The translations under genes and the position numbers were made by a program. The notes beneath the pieces were generated by a model. It had not been told where the DNA came from and did no database searches. It saw only the letters and a program-made list of their open reading frames with translations. A stretch of 64,000 bases of DNA from Acanthosepion esculentum (taxonomy: Eukaryota > Mollusca > Cephalopoda > Sepiida > Sepiidae). The DNA is taken from contig OZ038478.1 of assembly GCA_964036315.1 (NCBI GenBank), forward strand, positions 146,050,565-146,114,564. The letters are read 5' to 3'. Below are positions 23,972-36,604 of this stretch, piece by piece; positions within the stretch are counted from its first letter, which is position 1, and each line of letters opens with the position of its first letter.

Positions 23972-25076
23972 ATGAGTCTTTCCATTTTGTTTACCGCTCT
24001 TATTGCCTTTATTCTTATTATTATAGATTTCACGTGGCTATTGGCTACTCCCTTAGACTGCATTGATAACCATCTTTGTTGCATTCAGAAAGAGACAAAA
24101 CTAAGAGAAAAAAATTAAGAGCCCAACACATAAGTCTTTCCATTTTGTTTACCGCTCTTATTGCTTTTATTCTTATTATTATAGAGTTCATTTGGCTATT
24201 GGCTACTCCCTTAGACTGCATTGATAACCATCTTTGTTGCATTAAGAAAGGGACAAAACTAAGAGAAAAAAAATAAGGGCCCAACACATGAGTCTTTCCA
24301 TTTTGTTTACCGCTCTTATTGCTTTTATTCTTATTATTATAGAGTTCACTTGGCTATTGGCTACTCCCTTAGACTGCATTGATAACCATCTTTGTTGAAC
24401 ACAGAAAGGGACAAAACTAAGAGAAAAATATTTAGAGCCCAACACATGAGTCTTTCCATTTTGTTTACCGCTCTTATTGCTTTTATTCTAATCATTATAG
24501 AGTTCACTTGGCTATTGGCTACTCCCTTAGACTGCATTGATAACCATCTTTGTTGCATTAAGAAAGGGACACAACTAAGAGAAAAGAATTAAGAGCCCAA
24601 CACATGAGTCTTTCCATTTTGTTTACCGCTCTTATTGCGTTTATTCTTATTATTATAGAGTTCACTTGGCTATTGGCTACTCCCTTAGATTGCATTGATA
24701 ACCCTCTTTGTTGCATTAAGAAAGGGACAAAACTAAGAGAAAAAAATCAAGAGCCCAAAACATGAGTCTTTCCATTTTGTTTACCATTCTTATTGCTTTT
24801 ATTCTTATTATTATAGAGTTCACTTGGCTATTGGCTACTCCCTTAGATTGCATTGATAACCATCTTTGTTGAACAAAGAAAGGGACAAAACTAAGAGAAA
24901 AATATTAAGGGCCCAACACATGAGTCTTTCCATTTTGTTTACCGCTCTTATTGTTTTATTCTTATTATTATAGAGTTCACGTGGCTATTGGCTACTCCCT
25001 TAGACTGCATTGATAACCATCTTTGTTGCATTAAGAAAGGGACAAAACTAAGAGAAAAAAATTAAGAGCCCAACAC
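23972..25076 (+). repeat. Core module M, occurrence 3 (complete)
   Basis: Same variants as occurrence 1, including CTAATCATTATAG in M4 and AACCCTC in M5, which supports direct descent within the large duplication. Confidence 0.88.
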
Positions 25077-26182
25077 ATGAGTCTTTCCATTTTGTTTACC
25101 GCTCTTATTGCTTTTATTCTTATTATTATAGAGTTCACTTGGCTATTGGCTACTCCCTTAGACTGCATTGATAACCATCTTTGTTGCATTAAGAAAGGTA
25201 CAAAACTAAGAGAAAAAAATTAAGAGCCCAACACATGAGTCTTTCCATTTTGTTTACCGCTCTTATTGCTTTTATTCTTATTATTATAGAGTTCACTTGG
25301 CTATTGGCTACTCCCTTAGACTGCATTGATAACCATCTTTGTTGCACTAAGAAAGGGATAAAACTAAGAGAAAAAAATTAAGAGCCCAACACATGAGTCT
25401 TTCCATTTTGTTTACCGCTCTTATTGCTTTTATTCTTATTATTATAGAGTTCACTTGGCTATTGGCTACTCCCTTAGACTGCATTGATAACCATCTTTGT
25501 TGAACAAAGAAAGGGACAAAACTAAGAGAAAAATATTAAGAGCCCAACACATGAGTCTTTCCATTTTGTTTACCGCTCTTATTGCTTTTATTCTTATTAT
25601 TATAGAGTTCACGTGGCTATTGGCTACTCCCATAGACTGCATTGATAACCATCTTTGTTGCATTAAGAAAGGGACAAAACTAAGAGAAAAAAATTAAGGG
25701 CCCAACACATGAGTCTTTCCATTTTGTTTACCGCTCTTATTGCTTTTATTCTTATTATTATAGAGTTCACTTGGCTATTGGCTACTCCCTTAGACTGCAT
25801 TGATAACCATCTTTGTTGCATTAAGAAATGGACAAAACTAAGAGAAAAATATTAAGAGCCCAACACATGAGTCTTTCCATTTGGTTTACCGCTCTTATTG
25901 TTTTTATTCTTATTATTATAGAGTTCACTTGGCTATTGGCTACTCCCTTAGACTGCATTGATAACCATCATTGTTGCATTAAGAAAGGGACAAAACTAAG
26001 AGAAAAAAATTAAGAGCCCAACACATGAGTCTTTCCATTTTGTTTACCGCTCTTATTGCTTTTATTTTTATTATTATAGAGTTCACTTGGCTATTGGCTA
26101 CTCCCTTAGACTGCATTCATAACCACCTTTGTTGAACAAAGAAAGGGACAAAACTAAGAGAAAAATATTAAGAGCCCAACGC

Positions 26183-27286
26183 ATGAGTCTTTCCATTTTG
26201 TTTACCGCTCTTATTGCCTTTATTCTTATTATTATAGATTTCACGTGGCTATTGGCTACTCCCTTAGACTGCATTGATAACCATCTTTGTTGCATTCAGA
26301 AAGAGACAAAACTAAGAGAAAAAAATTAAGAGCCCAACACATAAGTCTTTCCATTTTGTTTACCGCTCTTATTGCATTTATTCTTATTATTATAGAGTTC
26401 ATTTGGCTATTGGCTACTCCCTTAGACTGCATTGATAACCATCTTTGTTGCATTAAGAAAGGGACAAAACTAAGAGAAAAAAATAAGGGCCCAACACATG
26501 AGTCTTTCCATTTTGTTTACCGCTCTTATTGCTTTTATTCTTATTATTATAGAGTTCACTTGGCTATTGGCTACTCCCTTAGATTGCATTGATAACCATC
26601 TTTGTTGAACACAGAAAGGGACAAAACTAAGAGAAAAATATTTAGAGCCCAACACATGAGTCTTTCCATTTTGTTTACCGCTCTTATTGCTTTTATTCTT
26701 ATCATTATAGAGTTCACTTGGCTATTGGCTACTCCCTTAGACTGCATTGATAACCATCTTTGTTGCATTAAGAAAGGGACACAACTAAGAGAAAAGAATT
26801 AAGAGCCCAACACATGAGTCTTTCCATTTTGTTTACCGCTCTTATTGCGTTTATTCTTATTATTATAGAGTTCACTTGGCTATTGGCTACTCCCTTAGAT
26901 TGCATTGATAAACCTCTTTGTTGCATTAAGAAAGGGACAAAACTAAGAGAAAAAAATCAAGAGCCCAAAACATGAGTCTTTCCATTTTGTTTACCATTCT
27001 TATTGCTTTTATTCTTATTATTATAGAGTTCACTTGGCTATTGGCTACTCCCTTAGATTGCATTGATATCCATCTTTGTTGAACAAAGAAAGGGACAAAA
27101 CTAAGAGAAAAATATTAAGGGCCCAACACATGAGTCTTTCCATTTTGTTTACCGCTCTTATTGTTTTATTCTTATTATTATAGAGTTCACGTGGCTATTG
27201 GCTACTCCCTTAGACTGCATTGATAACCATCTTTGTTGCATTAAGAAAGGGACAAAACTAAGAGAAAAAAATTAAGAGCCCAACAC
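26183..27286 (+). repeat. Core module M, occurrence 4 (complete)
   Basis: Shares TTATCATTATAG and AAACCTC with occurrence 2. M2 has lost one A from its terminal run and M6 carries GATATCCATC. Confidence 0.88.
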
Positions 27287-27444
27287 ATGAGTCTTTCCAT
27301 TTTGTTTACCGCTCTTATTGCTTTTATTCTTATTATTATAGAGTTCACTTGGCTATTGGCTACTCCCTTAGACTGCATTGATAACCATCTTTGTTGCATT
27401 AAGAAAGGCACAAAACTAAGAGAAAAAAATTAAGAGCCCAACAC

Positions 27445-28235
27445 ATGAGTCTTTCCATTTTGTTTACCGCTCTTATTGCTTTTATTCTTATTATTATAGA
27501 GTTCACTTGGCTATTGGCTACTCCCTTAGACTGCATTGATAACCATCTTTGTTGCACTAAGAAAGGGACAAAACTAAGAGAAAAAAATTAAGAGCCCAAC
27601 ACATGAGTCTTTCCATTTTGTTTACCGCTCTTATTGATTTTATTCTTATTATTATAGAGTTCACTTGGCTATTGGCTACTCCCTTAGACTGCATTGATAA
27701 CCATCTTTGTTGAACAAAGAAAGGGACAAAACTAAGAGAAAAATATTAAGAGCCCAACACATGAGTCTTTCCATTTTGTTTATCGCTCTTATTGCCTTTA
27801 TTCTTATTATTATAGATTTCACGTGGCTATTGACTACTCCCTTAGACTGCATTGATAACCATCTTTGTTGCATTAAGAAAGAGACAAAACTAAGAGAAAA
27901 AAATTAAGAGCCCAACACATGAGTCTTTCCATTTTGTTTACCGCTCTTATTGCTTTTATTCTTATTATTATAGAGTTCACTTGGCTATTGGCTACTCCCT
28001 TAGACTGCATTGATAACCATCTTTGTTGCATTAAGAAAGGGACAAAACTAAGAGAAAAAAATTAAGAGCCCAACACATGAATCTTTCCATTTTGTTTACC
28101 GCTCTTATTGCTTTTATTCTTATCATTATAGAGTTCACTTGGCTATTGGCTACTCCTTTAGACTGCATTGATAACCATCTTTGTTTCACAAAGAAAGGGA
28201 CAAAACTAAGATAAAAAAAATTAAGAGCCCAACAC
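27445..28235 (+). repeat. Five mixed monomers
   Basis: GCACTAAG (27445), GATTTTATTC with TTGAACAAAG (27603), TATCGCTC/GATTTCACGTGG/TTGACTACTCC (27761), consensus (27919), and ATGAATC/CATTATAG/TTTCACAAAG with AAGATAAAAAAAATT (28077). Confidence 0.7.
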
Positions 28236-29182
28236 ATGACTCTTTCCATTTTGTTTACCGCTCTTATTGCTTTTATTCTTATTATTATAGAGTTCACTTG
28301 GCTATTGGCTACTCCCTTAGACTGCATTGATAACCATCTTTGTTGCATTAAGAAAGGGACAAAACTAAAAGAAAATATTAAGAGCGCAACACATGAATCT
28401 TTCCATTTTGTTTACCGCTCTTATTGCTTTTATTCTTATTATTATAGAGTTCACTTGGCTATTGGCTACTCCCTTAGACTGCATTGATAACCATCTTTGT
28501 TGCATTAAGAAATGGACAAAACTAAGAGAAAAATATTAAGAGCCCAACACATGAGTCTTTCCATTTGGTTTACCGCTCTTATTGTTTTTATTCTTATTAT
28601 TATAGAGTTCACTTGGCTATTGGCTACTCCCTTAGACTGCATTGATAACCATCATTGTTGCATTAAGAAAGGGACAAAACTAAGAGAAAAAAATTAAGAG
28701 CCCAACACATGAGTCTTTCCATTTTGTTTACCGCTCTTATTGCTTTTATTTTTATTATTATAGAGTTCACTTGGCTATTGGCTACTCCCTTAGACTGCAT
28801 TGATAACCATCTTTGTTGAACAAAGAAAGGGACAAAACTAAGAGAAAAATATTAAGAGCCCAACGCATGAGTCTTTCCATTTTGTTTACCGCTCTTATTG
28901 CCTTTATTCTTATTATTATAGATTTCACGTGGCTATTGGCTACTCCCTTAGACTGCATTGATAACCATCTTTGTTGCATTCAGAAAGAGACAAAACTAAG
29001 AGAAAAAAATTAAGAGCCCAACACATAAGTCTTTCCATTTTGTTTACCGCTCTTATTGCTTTTATTCTTATTATTATAGAGTTCATTTGGCTATTGGCTA
29101 CTCCCTTAGACTGCATTGATAACCATCTTTGTTGCATTAAGAAAGGGACAAAACTAAGAGAAAAAAAATAAGGGCCCAACAC
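28236..29182 (+). repeat. Six-monomer unit, copy 1 (contains M1-M2)
   Basis: Order: AAAAGAAAATATTAAG with GAGCGCAAC (28236), ATGAATC with AAATGGAC (28393), TTTGGTTTACC with CATCATTG, TTTTTATTATT with TTGAACAAAG, M1 (28867), M2. The order restarts at 29183, a period of 947 bp. The first monomer differs at ATGACTC, where copy 2 has ATGAGTC. Confidence 0.87.
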
Positions 29183-29813
29183 ATGAGTCTTTCCATTTTG
29201 TTTACCGCTCTTATTGCTTTTATTCTTATTATTATAGAGTTCACTTGGCTATTGGCTACTCCCTTAGACTGCATTGATAACCATCTTTGTTGCATTAAGA
29301 AAGGGACAAAACTAAAAGAAAATATTAAGAGCGCAACACATGAATCTTTCCATTTTGTTTACCGCTCTTATTGCTTTTATTCTTATTATTATAGAGTTCA
29401 CTTGGCTATTGGCTACTCCCTTAGACTGCATTGATAACCATCTTTGTTGCATTAAGAAATGGACAAAACTAAGAGAAAAATATTAAGAGCCCAACACATG
29501 AGTCTTTCCATTTGGTTTACCGCTCTTATTGTTTTTATTCTTATTATTATAGAGTTCACTTGGCTATTGGCTACTCCCTTAGACTGCATTGATAACCATC
29601 ATTGTTGCATTAAGAAAGGGACAAAACTAAGAGAAAAAAATTAAGAGCCCAACACATGAGTCTTTCCATTTTGTTTACCGCTCTTATTGCTTTTATTTTT
29701 ATTATTATAGAGTTCACTTGGCTATTGGCTACTCCCTTAGACTGCATTGATAACCATCTTTGTTGAACAAAGAAAGGGACAAAACTAAGAGAAAAATATT
29801 AAGAGCCCAACGC
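29183..29813 (+). repeat. Six-monomer unit, copy 2 (first four monomers)
   Basis: Repeats the first four subtypes of 28236-29182, then enters the M1/M3 hybrid instead of a normal M1. A third version of the same four subtypes is at 32815-33445. Confidence 0.87.
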
Positions 29814-29971
29814 ATGAGTCTTTCCATTTTGTTTACCGCTCTTATTGCTTTTATTCTTATTATTATAGAGTTCACTTGGCTATTGGCTACTCCCTTAGAC
29901 TGCATTGATAACCATCTTTGTTGAACACAGAAAGGGACAAAACTAAGAGAAAAATATTTAGAGCCCAACAC
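29814..29971 (+). other. Hybrid monomer M1/M3
   Basis: It starts with CGCATGAG like M1. By about 29,848 it reads GCTTTTATTC and GAGTTCACTTGG, and it ends TTGAACACAG and ATATTTAGAG like M3. M2 is missing at this point. An exchange between M1 and M3 within the first 35 bases, deleting two monomer lengths, explains it simply. Confidence 0.8.
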
Positions 29972-30602
29972 ATGAGTCTTTCCATTTTGTTTACCGCTCT
30001 TATTGCTTTTATTCTAATCATTATAGAGTTCACTTGGCTATTGGCTACTCCCTTAGACTGCATTGATAACCATCTTTGTTGCATTAAGAAAGGGACACAA
30101 CTAAGAGAAAAGAATTAAGAGCCCAACACATGAGTCTTTCCATTTTGTTTACCGCTCTTATTGCGTTTATTCTTATTATTATAGAGTTCACTTGGCTATT
30201 GGCTACTCCCTTAGATTGCATTGATAACCCTCTTTGTTGCATTAAGAAAGGGACAAAACTAAGAGAAAAAAATCAAGAGCCCAAAACATGAGTCTTTCCA
30301 TTTTGTTTACCATTCTTATTGCTTTTATTCTTATTATTATAGAGTTCACTTGGCTATTGGCTACTCCCTTAGATTGCATTGATAACCATCTTTGTTGAAC
30401 AAAGAAAGGGACAAAACTAAGAGAAAAATATTAAGGGCCCAACACATGAGTCTTTCCATTTTGTTTACCGCTCTTATTGTTTTATTCTTATTATTATAGA
30501 GTTCACTTGGCTATTGGCTACTCCCTTAGACTGCATTGATAACCATCTTTGTTGAACAAAGAAAGGGACAAACCTAAGAGAAAAATATTAAGAGCCCAAC
30601 AC
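29972..30602 (+). repeat. Core module M, occurrence 5, right part (M4-M7)
   Basis: CTAATCATTATAG, then ATTGCGTTT/AACCCTC, TACCATTC, and ATTGTTTTATTC. The final monomer switches to CACTTGG with ACAAACCTAAG. With M1-M2 at 28867-29182 this is one module split by the six-monomer duplication. Confidence 0.83.
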
Positions 30603-31392
30603 ATGAGTCTTTCCATTTTGTTTACCGCTCTTATTGCTTTTATTCTTATTATTATAGAGTTCACTTGGCTATTGGCTACTCCCTTAGACTGAATTGATAA
30701 CCATCTTTGTTGCAATAAGAAAGGGACAAAACTAAAAGAAAAATATTAAGAGCCCAACACATGAGTCTTTCCATTTTGTTTACCTCTCTTATTGCTTTTA
30801 TTCTTATTATTATAGAGTTCACTTGGCTATTGGATACTCCCTTAGACTGCATTGATAACTATCTTTGTTGCATTAAGAAAGGGACAAAACTAAGAGAAAA
30901 AAATTAAGAGCCCAACACATGAGTCTTTCCATTTTGTTTACCGCTCTTATTGCTTTTATTCTTATTATTATAGAGTTCACTTGGCTATTGGCTACTCCCT
31001 TAGACTGCATTGATAACCATCTTTGTTGCATTAAGAAAGGCACAAAACTAAGAGAAAAAAATTAAGAGCCCAACACATGAGTCTTTCCATTTTGTTTACC
31101 GCTCTTATTGCTTTTATTCTTATTATTATAGAGTTCACTTGGCTATTGGCTACTCCCTTAGACTGCATTGATAACCATCTTTGTTGCACTAAGAAAGGGA
31201 CAAAACTAAGAGAAAAAAATTAAGAGCCAAACACATGAGTCTTTCCATTTCGTTTACCGCTCTTATTGCTTTTATTCTTATTATTATAGAGTTCACTTGG
31301 CTATTGGCTACTCCCTTAGACTGCATTCATAACCACCTTTGTTGAACAAAGAAAGGGACAAAACTAAGAGAAAAATATTAAGAGCCCAACGC
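30603..31392 (+). repeat. Five linker monomers
   Basis: GACTGAATTG with GCAATAAG (30603), TACCTCTC/TTGGATACTCC/AACTATC (30761), GGCACAAAAC, GCACTAAG, and a TTTCGTTTACC monomer with GCATTCATAACCACC. The TACCTCTC/GGATACTCC/AACTATC monomer recurs at 35025, 56191 and 59666. Confidence 0.75.
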
Positions 31393-32024
31393 ATGAGTCT
31401 TTCCATTTTGTTTACCGCTCTTATTGCCTTTATTCTTATTATTATAGATTTCACGTGGCTATTGGCTACTCCCTTAGACTGCATTGATAACCATCTTTGT
31501 TGCATTCAGAAAGAGACAAAACTAAGAGAAAAAAATTAAGAGCCCAACACATAAGTCTTTCCATTTTGTTTACCGCTCTTATTGCATTTATTCTTATTAT
31601 TATAGAGTTCATTTGGCTATTGGCTACTCCCTTAGACTGCATTGATAACCATCTTTGTTGCATTAAGAAAGGGACAAAACTAAGAGAAAAAAAATAAGGG
31701 CCCAACACATGAGTCTTTCCATTTTGTTTACCGCTCTTATTGCTTTTATTCTTATTATTATAGAGTTCACTTGGCTATTGGCTACTCCCTTAGACTGCAT
31801 TGATAACCATCTTTGTTGAACACAGAAAGGGACAAAACTAAGAGAAAAATATTTAGAGCCCAACACATGAGTCTTTCCATTTTGTTTACCGCTCTTATTG
31901 CTTTTATTCTTATCATTATAGAGTTCACTTGGCTATTGGCTACTCCCTTAGACTGCATTGATAACCATCTTTGTTGCATTAAGAAAGGCACAAAACTAAG
32001 AGAAAAAAATTAAGAGCCCAACAC
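31393..32024 (+). repeat. Core module M, occurrence 6 (M1-M4 only)
   Basis: M4 ends GGCACAAAAC with an ordinary A-run, where complete modules have GGGACACAAC and AAAAGAATT. The module then stops. The same truncated form is at 35973, 4,580 bp away. Confidence 0.85.
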
Positions 32025-33445
32025 ATGAGTCTTTCCATTTTGTTTACCGCTCTTATTGCTTTTATTCTTATTATTATAGAGTTCACTTGGCTATTGGCTA
32101 CTCCCTTAGACTGCATTGATAACCATCTTTGTTGCACTAAGAAAGGGACAAAACTAAGAGAAAAAAATTAAGAGCCCAACACATGAGTCTTTCCATTTTG
32201 TTTACCGCTCTTATTGCTTTTATTCTTATTATTATAGAGTTCACTTGGCTATTGGCTACTCCCTTAGACTGCATTGATAACCATCTTTGTTGAACAAAGA
32301 AAGGGACAAAACTAAGAGAAAAATATTAAGAGCCCAACACATGAGTCTTTCCATTTTGTTTACCGCTCTTATTGCTTTTATTCTTATTATTATAGAGTTC
32401 ACGTGGCTATTGGCTACTCCCATAGACTGCATTGATAACCATCTTTGTTGCATTAAGAAAGGGACAAAACTAAGAGAAAAAAATTAAGGGCCCAACACAT
32501 GAGTCTTTCCATTTTGTTTACCGCTCTTATTGCTTTTATTCTTATTATTATAGAGTTCACTTGGCTATTGGCTACTCCCTTAGACTGCATTGATAACCAT
32601 CTTTGTTGCATTCAGAAAGAGACAAAACTAAGAGAAAAAAATTAAGAGCCCAACACATAAGTCTTTCCATTTTGTTTACCGCTCTTATTGCATTTATTCT
32701 TATTATTATAGAGTTCATTTGGCTATTGGCTACTCCCTTAGACTGCATTGATAACCATCTTTGTTGCATTAAGAAAGGGACAAAACTAAGAGAAAAAAAA
32801 TAAGGGCCCAACACATGAGTCTTTCCATTTTGTTTACCGCTCTTATTGCTTTTATTCTTATTATTATAGAGTTCACTTGGCTATTGGCTACTCCCTTAGA
32901 CTGCATTGATAACCATCTTTGTTGCATTAAGAAAGGGACAAAACTAAAAGAAAATATTAAGAGCGCAACACATGAATCTTTCCATTTTGTTTACCGCTCT
33001 TATTGCTTTTATTCTTATTATTATAGAGTTCACTTGGCTATTGGCTACTCCCTTAGACTGCATTGATAACCATCTTTGTTGCATTAAGAAATGGACAATA
33101 CTAAGAGAAAAATATTAAGAGCCCAACACATGAGTCTTTCCATTTGGTTTACCGCTCTTATTGTTTTTATTCTTATTATTATAGAGTTCACTTGGCTATT
33201 GGCTACTCCCTTAGACTGCATTGATAACCATCATTGTTGCATTAAGAAAGGGACAAAACTAAGAGAAAAAAATTAAGAGCCCAACACATGAGTCTTTCCA
33301 TTTTGTTTACCGCTCTTACTGCTTTTATTTTTATTATTATAGAGTTCACTTGGCTATTGGCTACTCCCTTAGACTGCATTGATAAACATCTTTGTTGAAC
33401 AAAGAAAGGGACAAAACTAAGAGAAAAATATTAAGAGCCCAACGC
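32025..33445 (+). repeat. Nine-monomer interval between modules
   Basis: Includes the CACGTGG/CATAGACTGC monomer at 32341 (also at 20971, 25551, 36921, 39132 and 42132). A hybrid-looking monomer at 32499 carries a consensus front and an M1 tail (CATTCAGAAAGAGAC), followed by an M2 copy (32657). The four monomers of the six-monomer unit follow at 32815. Confidence 0.75.
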
Positions 33446-34550
33446 ATGAGTCTTTCCATTTTGTTTACCGCTCTTATTGCCTTTATTCTTATTATTATAG
33501 ATTTCACGTGGCTATTGGCTACTCCCTTAGACTGCATTGATAACCATCTTTGTTGCATTCAGAAAGAAACAAAACTAAGAGAAAAAAATTAAGAGCCCAA
33601 CACTTAAGTCTTTCCATTTTGTTTACCGCTCTTATTGCTTTTATTCTTATTATTATAGAGTTCATTTGGCTATTGGCTACTCCCTTAGACTGCATTGATA
33701 ACCATCTTTGTTGCATTAAGAAAGGGACAAAACTAAGAGAAAAAAAATAAGGGCCCAACACATGAGTCTTTCCATTTTGTTTACCGCTCTTATTGCTTTT
33801 ATTCTTATTATTATAGAGTTCACTTGGCTATTGGCTACTCCCTTAGACTGCATTGATAACCATCTTTGTTGAACACAGAAAGGGACAAAACTAAGAGAAA
33901 AATATTTAGAGCCCAACACATGAGTCTTTCCATTTTGTTTACCGCTCTTATTGCTTTTATTCTAATCATTATAGAGTTCACTTGGCTATTGGCTACTCCC
34001 TTAGACTGCATTGATAACCATCTTTGTTTCATTAAGAAAGGGACACAACTAAGAGAAAAGAATTAAGAGCCCAACACATGAGTCTTTCCATTTTGTTTAC
34101 CGCTCTTATTGCGTTTATTCTTATTATTATAGAGTTCACTTGGCTATTGGCTACTCCCTTAGATTGCATTGATAACCCTCTTTGTTGCATTAAGAAAGGG
34201 ACAAAACTAAGAGAAAAAAATCAAGAGCCCAAGACATGAGTCTTTCCATTTTGTTTACCATTCTTATTGCTTTTATTCTTATTATTATAGAGTTCACTTG
34301 GCTATTGGCTACTCCCTTAGATTGCATTGATAACCATCTTTGTTGAACAAAGAAAGGGACAAAACTAAGAGAAAAATATTAAGGGCCCAACACATGAGTC
34401 TTTCCATTTTGTTTACCGCTCTTATTGTTTTATTCTTATTATTATAGAGTTCACTTGGCTATTGGCTACTCCCTTAGACTGCATTGATAACCATCTTTGT
34501 TGAACACAGAAAGGGACAAAACTAAGAGAAAAATATTAAGAGCCCAACAC
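33446..34550 (+). repeat. Core module M, occurrence 7 (complete)
   Basis: Has private changes: CATTCAGAAAGAAAC in M1, ACACTTAAGTC in M2, TTTCATTAAG in M4 and CCCAAGACATG in M6. M7 continues into TTGAACACAG. Confidence 0.87.
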
Positions 34551-35182
34551 ATGAATCTTTCAATTTTGTTTACCACTCTTATTGCTTTTATTCTTATCAT
34601 TATTGAGTTCACTTGGCTATTGGCTACTCCCTTAGACTGCATTGATAACCATCTTTGTTGCATTAAGAAAGGGACAAAACTAAGAGAAAAGAATTAAGAG
34701 CCCAACACATGAGTCTTTCCATTTTGTTTACCGCTCTTATTGCGTTTATTCTTATTATTATAGAGTTCACATGGCTATTGGCTACTCCCTTAGATTTCAT
34801 TGATAACCATCTTTGGTGAATAAAGAAAGGGACAAACCTAAGAGAAAAATATTAAGAGCCCAACACATGAGTCTTTCCATTTTGTTTACCGCTCTTATTG
34901 CTTTTATTCTTATTATTATAGAGTTCACTTGGCTATTGGCTACTCCCTTAGACTTCATTGATAACCATCTTTGTTGCATTAAGAAAGGGACAAAACTAAA
35001 AGAAAAATATTAAGAGCCCAACACATGAGTATTTCCATTTTGTTTACCTCTCTTATTGCTTTTATTCTTATTATTATAGAGTTCACTTGGCTATTGGATA
35101 CTCCCTTAGACTGCATTGATAACTATCTTTGTTGCATTAAGAAAGGGACAAAACTAAGAGAAAAAAATTAAGAGCCCAACAC
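34551..35182 (+). repeat. Four-monomer block shared with 55.7 kb
   Basis: ATGAATCTTTCAATTTT with TACCACTC and CATTATTGAG (34551), ATTGCGTTT/CACATGG/TTAGATTTC (34709), a near-consensus monomer with AAAAGAAAAATATT (34867), and TACCTCTC/GGATACTCC/AACTATC (35025). The same series is at 55717-56348, 21,166 bp away, with about five differences noticed. Confidence 0.82.
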
Positions 35183-35972
35183 ATGAGTCTTTCCATTTTG
35201 TTTACCGCTCTTATTGCTTTTATTCTTATTATTATAGAGTTCACTTGGCTATTGGCTACTCCCTTAGACTGCATTGATAACCATCTTTGTTGCATTAAGA
35301 AAGGCACAAAACTAAGAGAAAAAAATTAAGAGCCCAACACATGAGTCTTTCCATTTTGTTTACCGCTCTTATTGCTTTTATTCTTATTATTATAGAGTTC
35401 ACTTGGCTATTGGCTACTCCCTTAGACTGCATTGATAACCATATTTGTTGCACTAAGAAAGGGACAAAACTAAGAGAAAAAAATTAAGAGCCCAACACAT
35501 GAGTCTTTCCATTTTGTTTACCGCTCTTATTGCTTTTATTCTTATTATTATAGAGTTCACTTGGCTATTGGCTACTCCCTTAGACTGCATTGATAACCAT
35601 CTTTGTTGCATTAAGAAATGGACAAAACTAAGAGAAAAATATTAAGAGCCCAACACATGAGTCTTTCCATTTGGTTTACCGCTCTTATTGTTTTTATTCT
35701 TATTATTATAGAGTTCACTTGGCTATTGGCTACTCCCTTAGACTGCATTGATAACCATCATTGTTGCATTAAGAAAGGGACAAAACTAAGAGAAAAAAAT
35801 TAAGAGCCCAACACATGAGTCTTTCCATTTTGTTTACCGCTCTTATTGCTTTTATTTTTATTATTATAAAGTTCACTTGGCTATTGGCTACTCCCTTAGA
35901 CTGCATTCATAACCATCTTTGTTGAACAAAGAAAGGGACAAAACTAAGAGAAAAATATTAAGAGCCCAACGC
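35183..35972 (+). repeat. Five monomers leading into module 8
   Basis: GGCACAAAAC, GCACTAAG (with CATATTTG near 35450), AAATGGAC, TTTGGTTTACC/CATCATTG, and TTTTTATTATTATAAAG with GCATTCATAACC. The last three recur at 37079-37552, 1,580 bp on, exactly ten monomers. Confidence 0.78.
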
Positions 35973-36604
35973 ATGAGTCTTTCCATTTTGTTTACCGCTC
36001 TTATTGCCTTTATTCTTATTATTATAGATTTCACGTGGCTATTGGCTACTCCCTTAGACTGCATTGATAACCATCTTTGTTGCATTCAGAAAGAGACAAA
36101 ACTAAGAGAAAAAAATTAAGAGCCCAACACATAAGTCTTTCCATTTTGTTTACCGCTCTTATTGCATTTATTCTTATTATTATAGAGTTCATTTGGCTAT
36201 TGGCTACTCCCTTAGACTGCATTGATAACCATCTTTGTTGCATTAAGAAAGGGACAAAACTAAGAGAAAAAAAATAAGGGCCCAACACATGAGTCTTTCC
36301 ATTTTGTTTACCGCTCTTATTGCTTTTATTCTTATTATTATAGAGTTCACTTGGCTATTGGCTACTCCCTTAGACTGCATTGATAACCATCTTTGTTGAA
36401 CACAGAAAGGGACAAAACTAATAGAAAAATATTTAGAGCCCAACACATGAGTCTTTCCATTTTGTTTACCGCTCTTATTGCTTTTATTCTTATCATTATA
36501 GAGTTCACTTGGCTATTGGCTACTCCCTTAGACTGCATTGATAACCATCTTTGTTGCATTAAGAAAGGCACAAAACTAAGAGAAAAAAATTAAGAGCCCA
36601 ACAC
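35973..36604 (+). repeat. Core module M, occurrence 8 (M1-M4 only)
   Basis: Truncated like occurrence 6, with M4 ending GGCACAAAAC. M3 carries the private change ACTAATAGAAAAAT near 36417. Confidence 0.85.

Larger units (their letters stand above)
23523..27444 (+). repeat. Region C large duplication, copy 2
   Basis: Near-identical to 19101-22865 with one additional monomer at about 25235, which carries GCACTAAGAAAGGGATAAAAC. The match stops at 27,444: copy 1 continues with a unit-B-like monomer, copy 2 with a GCACTAAG monomer. Confidence 0.88.
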
